DNA of 64,000 bases from LCIL01 sp041480845. Its GTDB lineage: Bacteria; Patescibacteriota; Microgenomatia; UBA8517. The stretch's first letter is position 1. Each line of letters opens with the position of its first letter. The stretch is from NCBI GenBank assembly GCA_041480845.1, contig JBGPAU010000001.1, positions 7,043-71,042 on the forward strand, read 5' to 3'. The notes under the pieces are model-generated. The model ran no database searches, was not told the DNA's origin, and saw only the letters and a list, made by a program, of their open reading frames with translations. Shown one piece after another: positions 55,439 to 63,026 of this stretch. The translations under genes and the position numbers were made by a program.

Positions 55439-56001
55439 AAACAAAATGTTCGTTGATACTTGCAGTTGTTGTACTTGTAATGGCCACGTTGGCATGTGAC
55501 GCATCATCGTTACCGTTTTTCCCAACACCGACGCCGCTGCCAACCTACACACCGTTACCGACGTACACTTTGCAACCGACATTCACACCTGTTCCGACCG
55601 CAACGCTCGTACCGACGTTTACGCCACTTCCACAGATACTTGGTATTGACTCGCCCGTATCGGTTTTGGATGTCGATTTCACTTTTTTTGCGGTTGCAAT
55701 TACTGATGTCCCAACCAATAACGGAGCAAATCTTATGACGCCAAACGCCGGCTATTCTGTTTTAATAGCCAGTGCATATTATACCGGCGACATAAGTTCT
55801 CTTTTTAACGACTCCTATCAGGGAGTTGGTGTCTTATACATCGATGACGGAGTTTACGCTATGAACGATTGGTCGAGCGTATCCTGGAGTAACTTTATTG
55901 TGTACATCGGGTTTTATGTGAAGACGGAGGCAAACTCCTATATTCTGCACAACACTGTTGGTCAAGCCTGGTCAATCGACCTTGGTAGTTTGATCCCGTA
56001 A
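55435..56001 (+). CDS. PTP-repeat lipoprotein of unknown function
   Basis: 188 residues. The signal peptide ends in a lipobox, ATLAC, with Cys21. A low-complexity stretch of TP and PT dipeptides (PTPTPLPTYTPLPTYT and onward, to residue 68) acts as a rigid spacer, followed by a globular domain with no family I recognise. Such spacers are common in Chloroflexi lipoproteins. The G+C-rich codon choice, strong ribosome site and terminator set it apart from neighbours and suggest transfer. Confidence 0.75.
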   Translation: MKTKCSLILAVVVLVMATLACDASSLPFFPTPTPLPTYTPLPTYTLQPTFTPVPTATLVPTFTPLPQILGIDSPVSVLDVDFTFFAVAITDVPTNNGANLMTPNAGYSVLIASAYYTGDISSLFNDSYQGVGVLYIDDGVYAMNDWSSVSWSNFIVYIGFYVKTEANSYILHNTVGQAWSIDLGSLIP

Positions 56002-56025
56002 TCAGAAATAAGTAAATTTAAGTAA

Positions 56026-56069
56026 GGGGAGACTTTTATCTATTAGAGATAGGTCTCCCCGTTTTTTTT
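56026..56069 (+). terminator. Rho-independent terminator of the PTP-rich lipoprotein
   Basis: GGGGAGAC (56026-56033) pairs with GTCTCCCC (56053-56060), with further inner pairing TATCT/AGATA, followed by GTTTTTTTT. Confidence 0.9.
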
Positions 56070-56090
56070 GGCTTTGTGTTAATATAAATT

Positions 56091-56213
56091 ATGGAGTCTA
56101 AACTTCTTCACATCCATAAAATGAATCGATCCACCCTCGATCACGTTCTGTTTATGGTGATCCCGATTTTGGTCTTTTTTGCGGCCTTGGCACTACTTCT
56201 AAGATATGTTTAA
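56091..56213 (+). CDS. Small membrane protein, 40 residues
   Basis: ATG at 56091, stop TAA at 56211-56213. The product starts MESKLLHIHKMNRSTLDH and continues with one hydrophobic helix VLFMVIPILVFFAALALLL. It overlaps the DUF192 gene by 8 bp, which supports cotranslation. An AT-rich -10-like element lies just upstream. No family is recognised. Confidence 0.55.
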   Translation: MESKLLHIHKMNRSTLDHVLFMVIPILVFFAALALLLRYV

Positions 56214-56712
56214 ACAAATTATTCTTCCCATTCTGGCTGTTGTGATATTTATCATCATCGTCGGACTTTTTGTCCAAAAATCCTCTTCCTTGGGTCTTTC
56301 AGGTTTAAAAACTCCGACTCCGATAGCAAAGTCCGAAAAAACTATTACGGTTGGAGCCAAAAAAATTCAAGTTCAAATCGCCGATAACGCAGAGAAAAGG
56401 GCCAAAGGCCTTTCGGGCGTAGCTTCCCTCAAAGCGGATAGCGGTATGCTTTTTGTGTTTGACACTAAAGACCTTGCTCCAATTTTTTGGATGAAAGACA
56501 TGCTGATTCCACTTGACATGATTTGGATACGAGACGGGAAAATCGTAAAGATCGATAAAAATGTTCTGATTCCGTCTCCCGGCACTCCCGACAGTAATTT
56601 AAAGACATACTCTGCCGGACAAACCGTTGACTACGTGCTTGAGGTGAACGCAGGCTTCTCAAATCAAAACAATATTAAAGTGGGTGACAGCGTTGATCTA
56701 TCCGGAATTTAA
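56206..56712 (+). CDS. DUF192 family protein, membrane anchored
   Basis: 168 residues: one N-terminal membrane helix (residues 5-24), then DUF192: VQIADNAEKRAKGLSG, GMLFVFDTKDLAPIFWMKDMLIPLDMIWI, and VLEVNAGF. The family is widespread and functionally uncharacterised. The 3' end overlaps the convergent polymerase gene by 15 bp. Confidence 0.92.
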   Translation: MFKQIILPILAVVIFIIIVGLFVQKSSSLGLSGLKTPTPIAKSEKTITVGAKKIQVQIADNAEKRAKGLSGVASLKADSGMLFVFDTKDLAPIFWMKDMLIPLDMIWIRDGKIVKIDKNVLIPSPGTPDSNLKTYSAGQTVDYVLEVNAGFSNQNNIKVGDSVDLSGI

Positions 56713-57945
56713 TGTAAATTCTTCCAACTCCTTAACTCCTCCGAAAGCAATTCTGTCCATTACTATTTTAGCTCCGCCGAAGCTTCTGGCGCTTCCTACG
56801 GTAAACCCTCCCCATCTTTCGTTTACGGAGTCGAGAGCGGTAACCAAATCACGCTTTTTGTCTACATCCTCAAAAAGTCCAAGTTGCAGGCACCGATTCC
56901 TTGTTAAGCCGAAGCAGGAAACCGCAATATTTAGGACCGGAGTTTTAGGGTCTGCCTCGATCAGGAGCTTGAAGGCGGCTTTATAGAAATCCCTTGAATC
57001 AAAATAGGGCTGAATCAAAAGCCTACCCTTGTGCCACCATGAGCCGTTTTTAAAGGTCAGCATAAGGTGAATGCCGCCTGCGCAGTACCGCGCCCCTCTT
57101 AGCCTGCCACACATCTTCTCCGTGAGTCTGGCGAGGATGGGGGAGAGTTCCTCAATTTTACTCAAATTTTTGCCCAAGGCTACCGAATTGCCGTAGCTTC
57201 GTCTTCCGAACTCAATATCGTCAACCTCGTAGCCGGAAAGGCGTGCGTGCCAGTAAAAGCCTGTAATAGAATGGAAAGCCGCCTTAAGCCTCCAAATTGG
57301 TGCTTGGTAGAAATCCAAGACAGAGTAAATCCCCATTCCATTGAGTCTGGCGGCATTTCGCGCCTTTATCCCGGTCAAGTCAGTCAGCTTCAATTTGGAA
57401 TATACGCTCAAAAAATTGTCTTTATTTATTTCATCAAGCCCGTCGGGTTTTCTTAAACCCGCAGCGATTTTTGCCAAGTACCGGTTTGGCGCAATCCCGA
57501 TAGAAACCGTAAGCCATTCCCCAATTTCGCTTCTTATTCTGTCTTTTATTTCTTGTGCGACTACCTTTATAGGACTGTCCTCTAAAGCTGGATAGTCTTT
57601 TAAATTTAAAACAAACTCATCGATGGATTTTGGAGAAAAATCATTGGTATAATCGGCAATCAGTTTCCGAAGCTTCAGGTGAACGTTACGATATTTCCAG
57701 GGGTCGGAAGGAAGCACTATGAGTCCGGAGTAAATTGCACGGCCGTCACGGACTCTCATTCCTGTTTTTATCCCTAATCTTTTGGCTTCAACGGATGCAG
57801 CCAGAATACAACCTCCGGGGGAAGTAAAAGCCGCAACGGCAACGGGTTTTCCCCTCAAAAACGGATTTGCCTGCTGTTCAATAGTCGCAAAGCAGGAATT
57901 AAGGTCAATATGCATTATGTATGAGGGGGAGGAATTAAATTCCAT
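56698..57945 (-). CDS. dinB: Y-family DNA polymerase (DinB/UmuC-like)
   Basis: 415 residues. The palm has HIDLNSCFATIEQQANPFLRGKPVAV with the first catalytic Asp, and FSPKSIDEFVLNL with the second acidic pair. The thumb HhH reads LTDLTGIKARNAARLNGMGI, and a little-finger domain follows. It bypasses damaged bases with low fidelity. A small gene overlaps its start by 11 bp, and lexA is in the window, so SOS control is plausible but no operator was seen. Confidence 0.93.
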   Translation of the reverse strand: MEFNSSPSYIMHIDLNSCFATIEQQANPFLRGKPVAVAAFTSPGGCILAASVEAKRLGIKTGMRVRDGRAIYSGLIVLPSDPWKYRNVHLKLRKLIADYTNDFSPKSIDEFVLNLKDYPALEDSPIKVVAQEIKDRIRSEIGEWLTVSIGIAPNRYLAKIAAGLRKPDGLDEINKDNFLSVYSKLKLTDLTGIKARNAARLNGMGIYSVLDFYQAPIWRLKAAFHSITGFYWHARLSGYEVDDIEFGRRSYGNSVALGKNLSKIEELSPILARLTEKMCGRLRGARYCAGGIHLMLTFKNGSWWHKGRLLIQPYFDSRDFYKAAFKLLIEADPKTPVLNIAVSCFGLTRNRCLQLGLFEDVDKKRDLVTALDSVNERWGGFTVGSARSFGGAKIVMDRIAFGGVKELEEFTLNSG

Positions 57946-58168
57946 CGCTTACTTCCTCCAACCTCCACCCCAAAGTTTCGGTATCAAATCGAAGTTTCAT
58001 GGCTAAAGTTTTTGTGGAGACAGAAAAGATATGATAGAGGACTCGGCCCTCGCGAAAGGTATAGTGCAGACCGACTTTTTCAATTTTATGAACACGGGCC
58101 CGCCATTTAACCCACTTTGGAAAATCACTCATTCCGACTGTTACTTTTTCGTCAATCGCCTCTGCCAT
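57935..58168 (-). CDS. Small conserved protein coupled to the Y-family polymerase
   Basis: 77 residues: DFPKWVKWRARVHKIEKVGLHYTF, REGRVLYHIFSVSTKTLAMKLRFD and a short tail. No family recognised; no membrane segment. It overlaps the polymerase start by 11 bp and shares its promoter, so it may be an accessory factor, but that is inference. Confidence 0.65.
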   Translation of the reverse strand: MAEAIDEKVTVGMSDFPKWVKWRARVHKIEKVGLHYTFREGRVLYHIFSVSTKTLAMKLRFDTETLGWRLEEVSDGI

Positions 58169-58173
58169 ACTTA

Positions 58174-58202
58174 CTTGTAACCCGAATAAAATACGAAGTC
58201 AA
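58174..58202 (-). promoter_or_regulatory. Promoter TTGACT-17-TACAAG of the polymerase operon
   Basis: Minus strand: the -35 is at 58197-58202 and the -10 at 58174-58179. The -10 ends 5 nt before the ATG at 58168. Confidence 0.6.
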
Positions 58203-58211
58203 GCACTATTA

Positions 58212-58267
58212 TTTTATACAAATAGCGCGCAGTCCTGAGTGAAATCGAAGGACAAGTATATCTTTCT
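58212..58267. repeat. Long copy of the CCTGAGC repeat
   Basis: The core TCCTGAGTGAAATCGAAGGA (58233-58252) has flanks CAAATAGCGCGC before and ATATCTTTCT after that match the copy upstream of uvrB. Confidence 0.7.
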
Positions 58268-58302
58268 ATTGATATTTTCAAAATTTAAAATAATATAAGA
58301 TT

Positions 58303-58524
58303 GTGACATTACAAGGAGGTTTTGCTAAAGGACAATTAAGAGATGTCGTAGGAGTCGGCAGTGTTATAAATGCGGAGGGGCATCAGGGTGTCTCTAAGGC
58401 GCATAAAATAGAAGATATTATTATTAACGTAGAAGAAAAAGGGTTGGTAAAGAAAAAGTCCATTGGTGAGGCACCTATGAATAATCCCAGCTTTGGAACG
58501 AGTCCTTCCGAAAAAAAAGCCTGA
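58303..58524 (+). CDS. Hypothetical protein, 73 residues
   Basis: A GTG start at 58303, just after an AT-rich region with TATAAG. The product TLQGGFAKGQLRDVVGVGSVINAEGHQ, then KKKSIGEAPMNNPSFGTSPSEKKA, is Gly- and Lys-rich, without a motif I know. No ribosome site precedes the start. The frame is open over its whole length, but the evidence for a real gene is modest. Confidence 0.45.
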   Translation: MTLQGGFAKGQLRDVVGVGSVINAEGHQGVSKAHKIEDIIINVEEKGLVKKKSIGEAPMNNPSFGTSPSEKKA

Positions 58525-58552
58525 AGTCTTCTTTTTGTGCTACAGTTAATAT

Positions 58553-58897
58553 ATGCCCTTTCTATATATTGCAATCGTAACGCCGATTAGCTACAAGATT
58601 TGGAATTATCTTAGCCATCCTGATTCCAAGATTTGGAAAAAACTGCCTCAAATAGGAGTGAGGTGGTTCCAGTTATTTCCGAGTATCAGAATTTTCATTA
58701 AAGGAAGAGTAATACATTTTCATCACTGGTTCAGTCTTTCAATTCTGCTTTGTATTTCAATATTCGTGACGGGAGGAATACTCGATTCCTGGATTACAAG
58801 GGGAGCCCTTATGGGTGGAATCATACAAGGTCTTACGATAAAAAGCCCAACTGCCAGAAAAATATTTTATCGTAAAATAATAGATGTCAAGCTTTAA
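58553..58897 (+). CDS. Small hypothetical membrane protein
   Basis: 114 residues with a short N-terminal hydrophobic stretch and two central helices, LSILLCISIFVTGGIL and ITRGALMGGIIQGLTI, separated by a conserved-looking RVIHFHHWFS with three histidines. No family recognised. A TACAGT -10-like box ends 6 nt before ATG. It overlaps the hydrolase gene by 14 bp. Confidence 0.65.
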   Translation: MPFLYIAIVTPISYKIWNYLSHPDSKIWKKLPQIGVRWFQLFPSIRIFIKGRVIHFHHWFSLSILLCISIFVTGGILDSWITRGALMGGIIQGLTIKSPTARKIFYRKIIDVKL

Positions 58898-59912
58898 AAG
58901 TTTTATTTATTATTTTCTAATTGCCTTAGTTTTTGTTTTTATAGGTTGGTACGGAAATACAGCATACCATCTTCCTAAAAATTCCAATCCGATATCTCAG
59001 ATTAAGCCGACACCTCTTCTTAAATATATGATTGAGAATCTTTCGGCGGCAACATTTAAACCCTCAACAATTGAGATCGGCAAAGTTCTTAAAGATGATC
59101 CTAAATATACTTCGTATGAATTTACCATGAAGTTTTCTCCCGATTTTTCCGAAAATCTCAAAACCACATCGGGCATGATCAATATTCCCAAAGGAACCGG
59201 TCCCTTTCCTGTAATAATCATGTTCAGAGGTTATGTGGATCAAAAACTTTATGTAATCGGGGAGGGGACCGCCCCTTCCGCCAAAGTTTTTGCTCAAAAC
59301 GGATTTATTACAATTGCACCTGACTTTTTGGGATACGGAGAAAGTGACACTGAGGCAGGAAACATTTTTGAATCCCGTTTCCAAACATATGTAACAGCGG
59401 CTACTTTATTGAAATCTATTTCCGACCCAGCCTTCGCTAAAGCTACGGCGGGCAAATCGGACTTGAAAAATATTTTCATCTGGGGACATAGTAACGGCGG
59501 GCAAGTCGCTTTAACAACGCTTGAAATAACCGGGGTTACCTATCCAACAGTTCTTTGGGCTCCCGTATCTAAACCTTTTCCTTTTTCAATTCTTGCATAT
59601 CTTGACGAAGCTTCAGACAGTGGAAAACTCATAATCGGTAAGCTTGCCGAATTTAACGAAACATATGACGCTTCCAAATTTTCACTAACCGAATATTTTG
59701 ACAAAATTAAGGCTCCGATTCTGTTAAATCAGGGTACGGCAGATACCTCGGTTCCTTACTGGTGGAGCGATTCTTTAGTCAAAACAATGAAAGCGACTGG
59801 CGTTGACATCACTTACATAAAATATCCGGGTGCCAATCATAACCTCGTTCCTTTCTGGAACCAAACAGTGGAGAATTCGATAAACTACTTCAAGTCACAC
59901 CTTACAAAGTAA
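58884..59912 (+). CDS. Alpha/beta hydrolase, secreted or membrane anchored
   Basis: 342 residues. An N-terminal membrane helix (about residues 7-22) is followed by a prolyl-oligopeptidase-type alpha/beta hydrolase: oxyanion region IIMFRGYVDQ, nucleophile elbow GHSNGGQ with Ser203, acid Asp in NQGTADTSVPY, and His in GANHNLVPF. Residues about 180-192 (SDPAFAKATAGKS) are encoded by a dispersed repeat inserted in frame 10-20 residues before the nucleophile. Probably an esterase or peptidase on the cell surface. Confidence 0.88.
   Translation: MSSFKSFIYYFLIALVFVFIGWYGNTAYHLPKNSNPISQIKPTPLLKYMIENLSAATFKPSTIEIGKVLKDDPKYTSYEFTMKFSPDFSENLKTTSGMINIPKGTGPFPVIIMFRGYVDQKLYVIGEGTAPSAKVFAQNGFITIAPDFLGYGESDTEAGNIFESRFQTYVTAATLLKSISDPAFAKATAGKSDLKNIFIWGHSNGGQVALTTLEITGVTYPTVLWAPVSKPFPFSILAYLDEASDSGKLIIGKLAEFNETYDASKFSLTEYFDKIKAPILLNQGTADTSVPYWWSDSLVKTMKATGVDITYIKYPGANHNLVPFWNQTVENSINYFKSHLTK
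59421..59460. repeat. In-frame dispersed repeat encoding DPAFAKATAGK
   Basis: The 40 bp around GACCCAGCCTTCGCTAAAGC encode SDPAFAKATAGKS inside the alpha/beta hydrolase. I recognise this peptide as a recurrent repeat-derived insertion in Microgenomates proteins (from memory). Confidence 0.7.
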
Positions 59913-60015
59913 AGATAGCAACTCTTTCAAAATCCGCTACAACTAGCTTATTTATACACATGATATTTCTTTAGCAAACATCATATCTACTATCTTTTGA
60001 AACTTTTAGACAATT

Positions 60016-60052
60016 ACCATTTCGTTTCGAAATGGCCAAGCTTTGCTTATTG
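60016..60052. repeat. Double-hairpin repeat overlapping the RRM gene stop
   Basis: TTACCATTTCGTTTCGAAAT and GGCCAAGCTTTGCTTATTG form two palindromes and match 45109-45143. The stop codon of the RRM gene (60047-60049, minus) lies inside it, so the repeat forms the gene's end. Confidence 0.65.
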
Positions 60053-60307
60053 TCTTGGTTCCATCGGGCGGGCTATGTTGACATTAATCTTGCGGCCTTT
60101 AAGGTCTGCTTGATTAAACATCTCAATAGATTTCTTGGCCTCTTCGTCGCTTGACATGGTTACAAAACCAAATCCGCGGCTTCTTCCGGTCATTTTGTCG
60201 CTTATTACGGCGGCATCAACAACTGCTCCGGCACCTGCAAAGAGGGCCTTAAGGTCATCTGCCGTGACTTCCCACGACAAATTTCCTACAAAAAGTTTAG
60301 ATTGCAT
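60047..60307 (-). CDS. RNA-binding protein with a single RRM domain
   Basis: 86 residues forming one RRM: RNP2 KLFVGNLSW at residues 4-12 and RNP1 RSRGFGFVTM near 42-51. Such glycine-poor one-domain RRM proteins occur in cyanobacteria and CPR and bind single-stranded RNA, often in cold response. A ribosome site AGGAGGTGA lies 13 nt before the ATG on the minus strand. The stop codon is supplied by a dispersed repeat. Confidence 0.93.
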   Translation of the reverse strand: MQSKLFVGNLSWEVTADDLKALFAGAGAVVDAAVISDKMTGRSRGFGFVTMSSDEEAKKSIEMFNQADLKGRKINVNIARPMEPRQ

Positions 60308-60422
60308 TTAAATTAAAAATTCACCTCCTCTCATGTCGAAGTCGGTCAAAGGCGAAGCTCAAAAAATTGAAGCTCACTATCCCTTGAAAACTCTGGTGAT
60401 AGTATATAATATTCTTAGTCAA

Positions 60423-60605
60423 ATGGCAAATAGTACCAAGAAAGAGGCAGTTGTTCCCAAAATCCCGACTTTGAGCTTTGGCGGTGGAAGGCCGTCTATA
60501 TTCTCGGCAAATAAGGGATTTATACCCAAAGGGGCCCAAAGGGGAAAATTTAATCAGGCCACGTTTCACACCCAACACAAAGGGGGACCCTCGGGCGGGA
60601 AGTAA
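60423..60605 (+). CDS. Small basic hypothetical protein, 60 residues
   Basis: I prefer the ATG at 60423 (MANSTKKEAVVPKIPTLSFGG), placed 17-20 nt after a TATAAT-like box at about 60401-60406. An earlier ATG at 60333 would run through a repeat related to the CCTGAGC family. The product is rich in Gly, Lys and Pro, ending HTQHKGGPSGGK, and is probably disordered. Function unknown; it may bind nucleic acid. Confidence 0.5.
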   Translation: MANSTKKEAVVPKIPTLSFGGGRPSIFSANKGFIPKGAQRGKFNQATFHTQHKGGPSGGK

Positions 60606-60610
60606 ATTCC

Positions 60611-60645
60611 CCAATTGCCAATTTACAATTAACAATTTACAATTG
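60611..60645. repeat. AT-rich dispersed repeat upstream of the trigger factor gene
   Basis: CAATTTACAATTAACAATTT and neighbours, a copy of the repeat found in gatB at 13276. It ends a few bases before the trigger factor start. Confidence 0.65.
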
Positions 60646-60649
60646 CAGC

Positions 60650-61531
60650 ATGCCTGATAAAATTACCTCCGTAATTGCCCGCGAAAGCGACGGAAACATC
60701 CAAATTACTTTTACGATTCCTTTCTCCGTGGTAAAGGCCGCAAACGAAGAAACCATAAAGGAATTTGCAAAAGACACCGAAATTCCGGGATTCAGGAAAG
60801 GCATGGCTCCTCTTGATAAAGTTGCCGAAAAAATTCCCCAAAATAAGCTTATTGAACGCTCCCTCAGCCATATTTTACCAAAGGCTCTTGCCGAATCGGT
60901 CAACGAAAACAAGCTCAAGATTGCCGTTTATCCCAAATTTGAATTAATTAGTGCAGAGGAAGGAAAAGATTGGCAAATAAGAGGAATTACCTGCGAGCTT
61001 CCCGAAGTTGCCTTGGGTGATTACAAAAAGGCAATCGGGGGCGCCTCACATGCTTCTGCCATTTGGACTCCCGATAAAGGTAAACCGGAAGAAAAGAAGG
61101 AGCCGACCCGCGAAGAGAGGGAACAGGTAGTCGTAAAGGCACTTCTTGACAACGTAAAAGTAACTATTCCAAAAATACTCATTGAAGAAGAGGCAGATAG
61201 CCGTCTTTCAAATCTTCTGGCACGGCTTGAAAAGCTCGGCCTTGCTCTTGAAAACTATCTTGCTTCCATAGGCAAAAAAGCCGAAGATCTTCGCGCCGAT
61301 TATGCCAATCAGGCAAAAGATGCTATTTCGCTCGATTTGATCTTATCTAAAGTCGCCGAAAGCGAAGGAATTAAAATTGATCCAAAAGAAGTGGATACCG
61401 CCCTCAATATGTCCCAAGCCGCAAAACCGGATAATAATGCGCACACGGAAGACAACGAAAGCCGAAAGCGTCTTATTGAATCCATTCTTAAACGACGCGC
61501 CGCTCTGGACTTTCTAATTAAGTTGAGTTAA
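60650..61531 (+). CDS. tig: Trigger factor without PPIase domain
   Basis: 293 residues against the usual 430-450. The N-terminal ribosome-binding domain carries the signature EIPGFRKGMAPLDKV near residue 45. The helical C-terminal chaperone domain follows directly (VVKALLDNVKVTIPKILIEEEADSRLSNLLARLEKLG in outline). The FKBP-type prolyl isomerase domain is absent. It should still hold nascent chains at the ribosome exit. A Lys/Glu-rich linker replaces the missing domain. Confidence 0.88.
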   Translation: MPDKITSVIARESDGNIQITFTIPFSVVKAANEETIKEFAKDTEIPGFRKGMAPLDKVAEKIPQNKLIERSLSHILPKALAESVNENKLKIAVYPKFELISAEEGKDWQIRGITCELPEVALGDYKKAIGGASHASAIWTPDKGKPEEKKEPTREEREQVVVKALLDNVKVTIPKILIEEEADSRLSNLLARLEKLGLALENYLASIGKKAEDLRADYANQAKDAISLDLILSKVAESEGIKIDPKEVDTALNMSQAAKPDNNAHTEDNESRKRLIESILKRRAALDFLIKLS

Positions 61532-61543
61532 ACTCGGCCCATA

Positions 61544-62173
61544 ATGACAGACCAAAAGAAAAAGACGCGGGAGCTCCGCACAAAGCAGAATGTACTCGAA
61601 TCCCTTAAAGACTTAGGGATTGGCGCCGGTTCCCAAACCGGAGATTTTCTAAAAAATACTTCCGAAGACTTTTTCAAGGAATTAATGGGTTTTTCCGTGC
61701 CCAAAGTCAAAAGAAGCGGAGAACTTTCCGCAGGACAATCTCTTCAGATGAGTGAAGTAATGAGCGGAAAAGAAGAGGAAAATAAGCACCTTCGTGCTCA
61801 AATCTCTCTGGAAAGACAGCTTTCGAGTGATGAAAAACGCGTCTCGCAGGAAAAAGGCAACGAACTCAGGGTCCAACTTCAGGCTTTGATGCAGGAAGTT
61901 CAAAAAGTTGCCGCCAGTACCCAAAACCTTGCAGAAGTTACTCAGGTGTCCATGATGACTGCTCCTGTCGAGCCCGGAGTCTATCATATTACTTTTTTCC
62001 AAAATGTTTTGGAATTTTTACAGTCTTTCAGAAAGAGAATAGATTACACCGTAGCCTGGCTTCAAAGTTCCAATAAGCGTGCCGAAAAGAAAAACTACTG
62101 GGCTATGTACAAAAAGAAGGGCAGTTCTTTCCTTCTTTCCCCCGACCATTATCTTCAAAGATCGGCCGGATAA
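61544..62173 (+). CDS. Conserved hypothetical protein (DUF5660-like)
   Basis: 209 residues. A charged N-terminus (QKKKTRELRTKQNVLESLKDLG), a coiled-coil-like middle (EEENKHLRAQISLERQLSSDEKRVSQEKGNELRVQLQALMQEVQKV in outline), and an aromatic tail (GVYHITFFQNVLEFLQSFRKRIDYTVAWLQSSN) match, from memory, a family restricted to Microgenomates (DUF5660). No signal peptide. It follows the trigger factor gene by 12 bp. Function unknown. Confidence 0.75.
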   Translation: MTDQKKKTRELRTKQNVLESLKDLGIGAGSQTGDFLKNTSEDFFKELMGFSVPKVKRSGELSAGQSLQMSEVMSGKEEENKHLRAQISLERQLSSDEKRVSQEKGNELRVQLQALMQEVQKVAASTQNLAEVTQVSMMTAPVEPGVYHITFFQNVLEFLQSFRKRIDYTVAWLQSSNKRAEKKNYWAMYKKKGSSFLLSPDHYLQRSAG

Positions 62174-62183
62174 TCCGTTTCGA

Positions 62184-62279
62184 CGAGTGGACGCTGGAGG
62201 GCTCGTGCGCACAACCATAACACGAGCGCTATTGAGACCCCACGGACACGAGCGAAGCGAGTGGACGCTGGAGGGCTCG
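62184..62279. mobile_element. tRNA-Val(GAC) 3'-end duplication with 52-bp insert (family A mini-element)
   Basis: CGAGTGGACGCTGGAGGGCT followed by CG is repeated at 62184-62205 and 62258-62279 (22 bp). The insert begins TGCGCACAAC and contains CGCTATTG at the family core position. Copies are 74 bp apart. Confidence 0.75.
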
Positions 62280-62335
62280 AACCCCCGACCTCATTCACGT
62301 CAAGAATGCGCTCTAACCAACTGAGCTAAGCGTCC
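62262..62335 (-). tRNA. tRNA-Val(GAC)
   Basis: Acceptor GGACGCT/AGCGTCC, anticodon stem CATTC/GAATG with loop TTGACGT (anticodon GAC), T-loop TTCGAGC, discriminator A. Confidence 0.95.
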
Positions 62336-62357
62336 AATAAGGGTATTATAGCGGAGT

Positions 62358-62969
62358 TTATTTACACTTCAAAGCGGTGAGGCACTGGGTTTTGGAATCT
62401 CCCGTAAGACTATCGCAATAGGAGCACTGTGACGAATTCGAACCGGCTGCCGGACTTGCTCCGGTCGGCGTTCCAAATGACATGAATTGAACTCCCACAG
62501 GAAGCACAAACATTGAAGAATCTGCCAGCCAAACTCCACATTTATAATTCATATTTGCACTTGCATCAAAACTGCCGGCGGTGGAAGTTGTCCCAGTGGC
62601 TGACGGTGTAGCGGAGGCGTCAAAAGTCATTTTAACTCCCGTAGTTTGTCCGTCACTCCAAATATAAGATGTGTTTCCGTCAACTATCATATGGGATTTT
62701 GTTACTTTGCCGTCAACCGTGGTATCAAAATCTCCGCGTACTTTTCCCCCGCTCACATAAACCGTTCCGGTACTGCCTTCATTGCTGAATGTGCAGCTTT
62801 GGGCGATTCCTTTTGAAATCAAATCCTTAAGAGAACTTGGAGAGGTAGCTTTCTCCTGAGATGTTGGCTGTGCGACAGGTGAGGGAGCGGGGCGCTTTTT
62901 CATCAAAAAATATCCGCCGATCAAAAGAAGTATTAAAACGACCGCAATAATAATTGCTTTCTTGTTCAT
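62358..62969 (-). CDS. Membrane-anchored secreted protein with paired cysteines
   Basis: 203 residues: an N-terminal membrane helix (KAIIIAVVLILLLIGGYFLM), a Pro/Ser-rich spacer, then a beta-rich domain with GTVYVSGGKVRGDF and KSHMIVDGNTSYIWSDG, and a C-terminal CSYC...QCLTALKC cluster. The beta part recalls proteins that track a substrate-induced conformational change (DUF4412-like), but the match is loose. Six cysteines suggest disulfides, consistent with the DsbA-like gene in this window. Confidence 0.6.
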   Translation of the reverse strand: MNKKAIIIAVVLILLLIGGYFLMKKRPAPSPVAQPTSQEKATSPSSLKDLISKGIAQSCTFSNEGSTGTVYVSGGKVRGDFDTTVDGKVTKSHMIVDGNTSYIWSDGQTTGVKMTFDASATPSATGTTSTAGSFDASANMNYKCGVWLADSSMFVLPVGVQFMSFGTPTGASPAAGSNSSQCSYCDSLTGDSKTQCLTALKCK

Positions 62970-63012
62970 TGGATTTATTATACATAATTATTTTTTACTT
63001 GCAATGCAATGG

Positions 63013-63018
63013 TATAAT
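63013..63018 (+). promoter_or_regulatory. -10 box of degV
   Basis: TATAAT ends 8 nt before the ATG at 63027. Confidence 0.5.
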
Positions 63019-63026
63019 TCCAATTG

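Noticed and set aside
60333..60422. Earlier start for the 60-residue basic protein
   Set aside because: The added residues are encoded by a dispersed repeat, and a -10-like box lies between the two starts.
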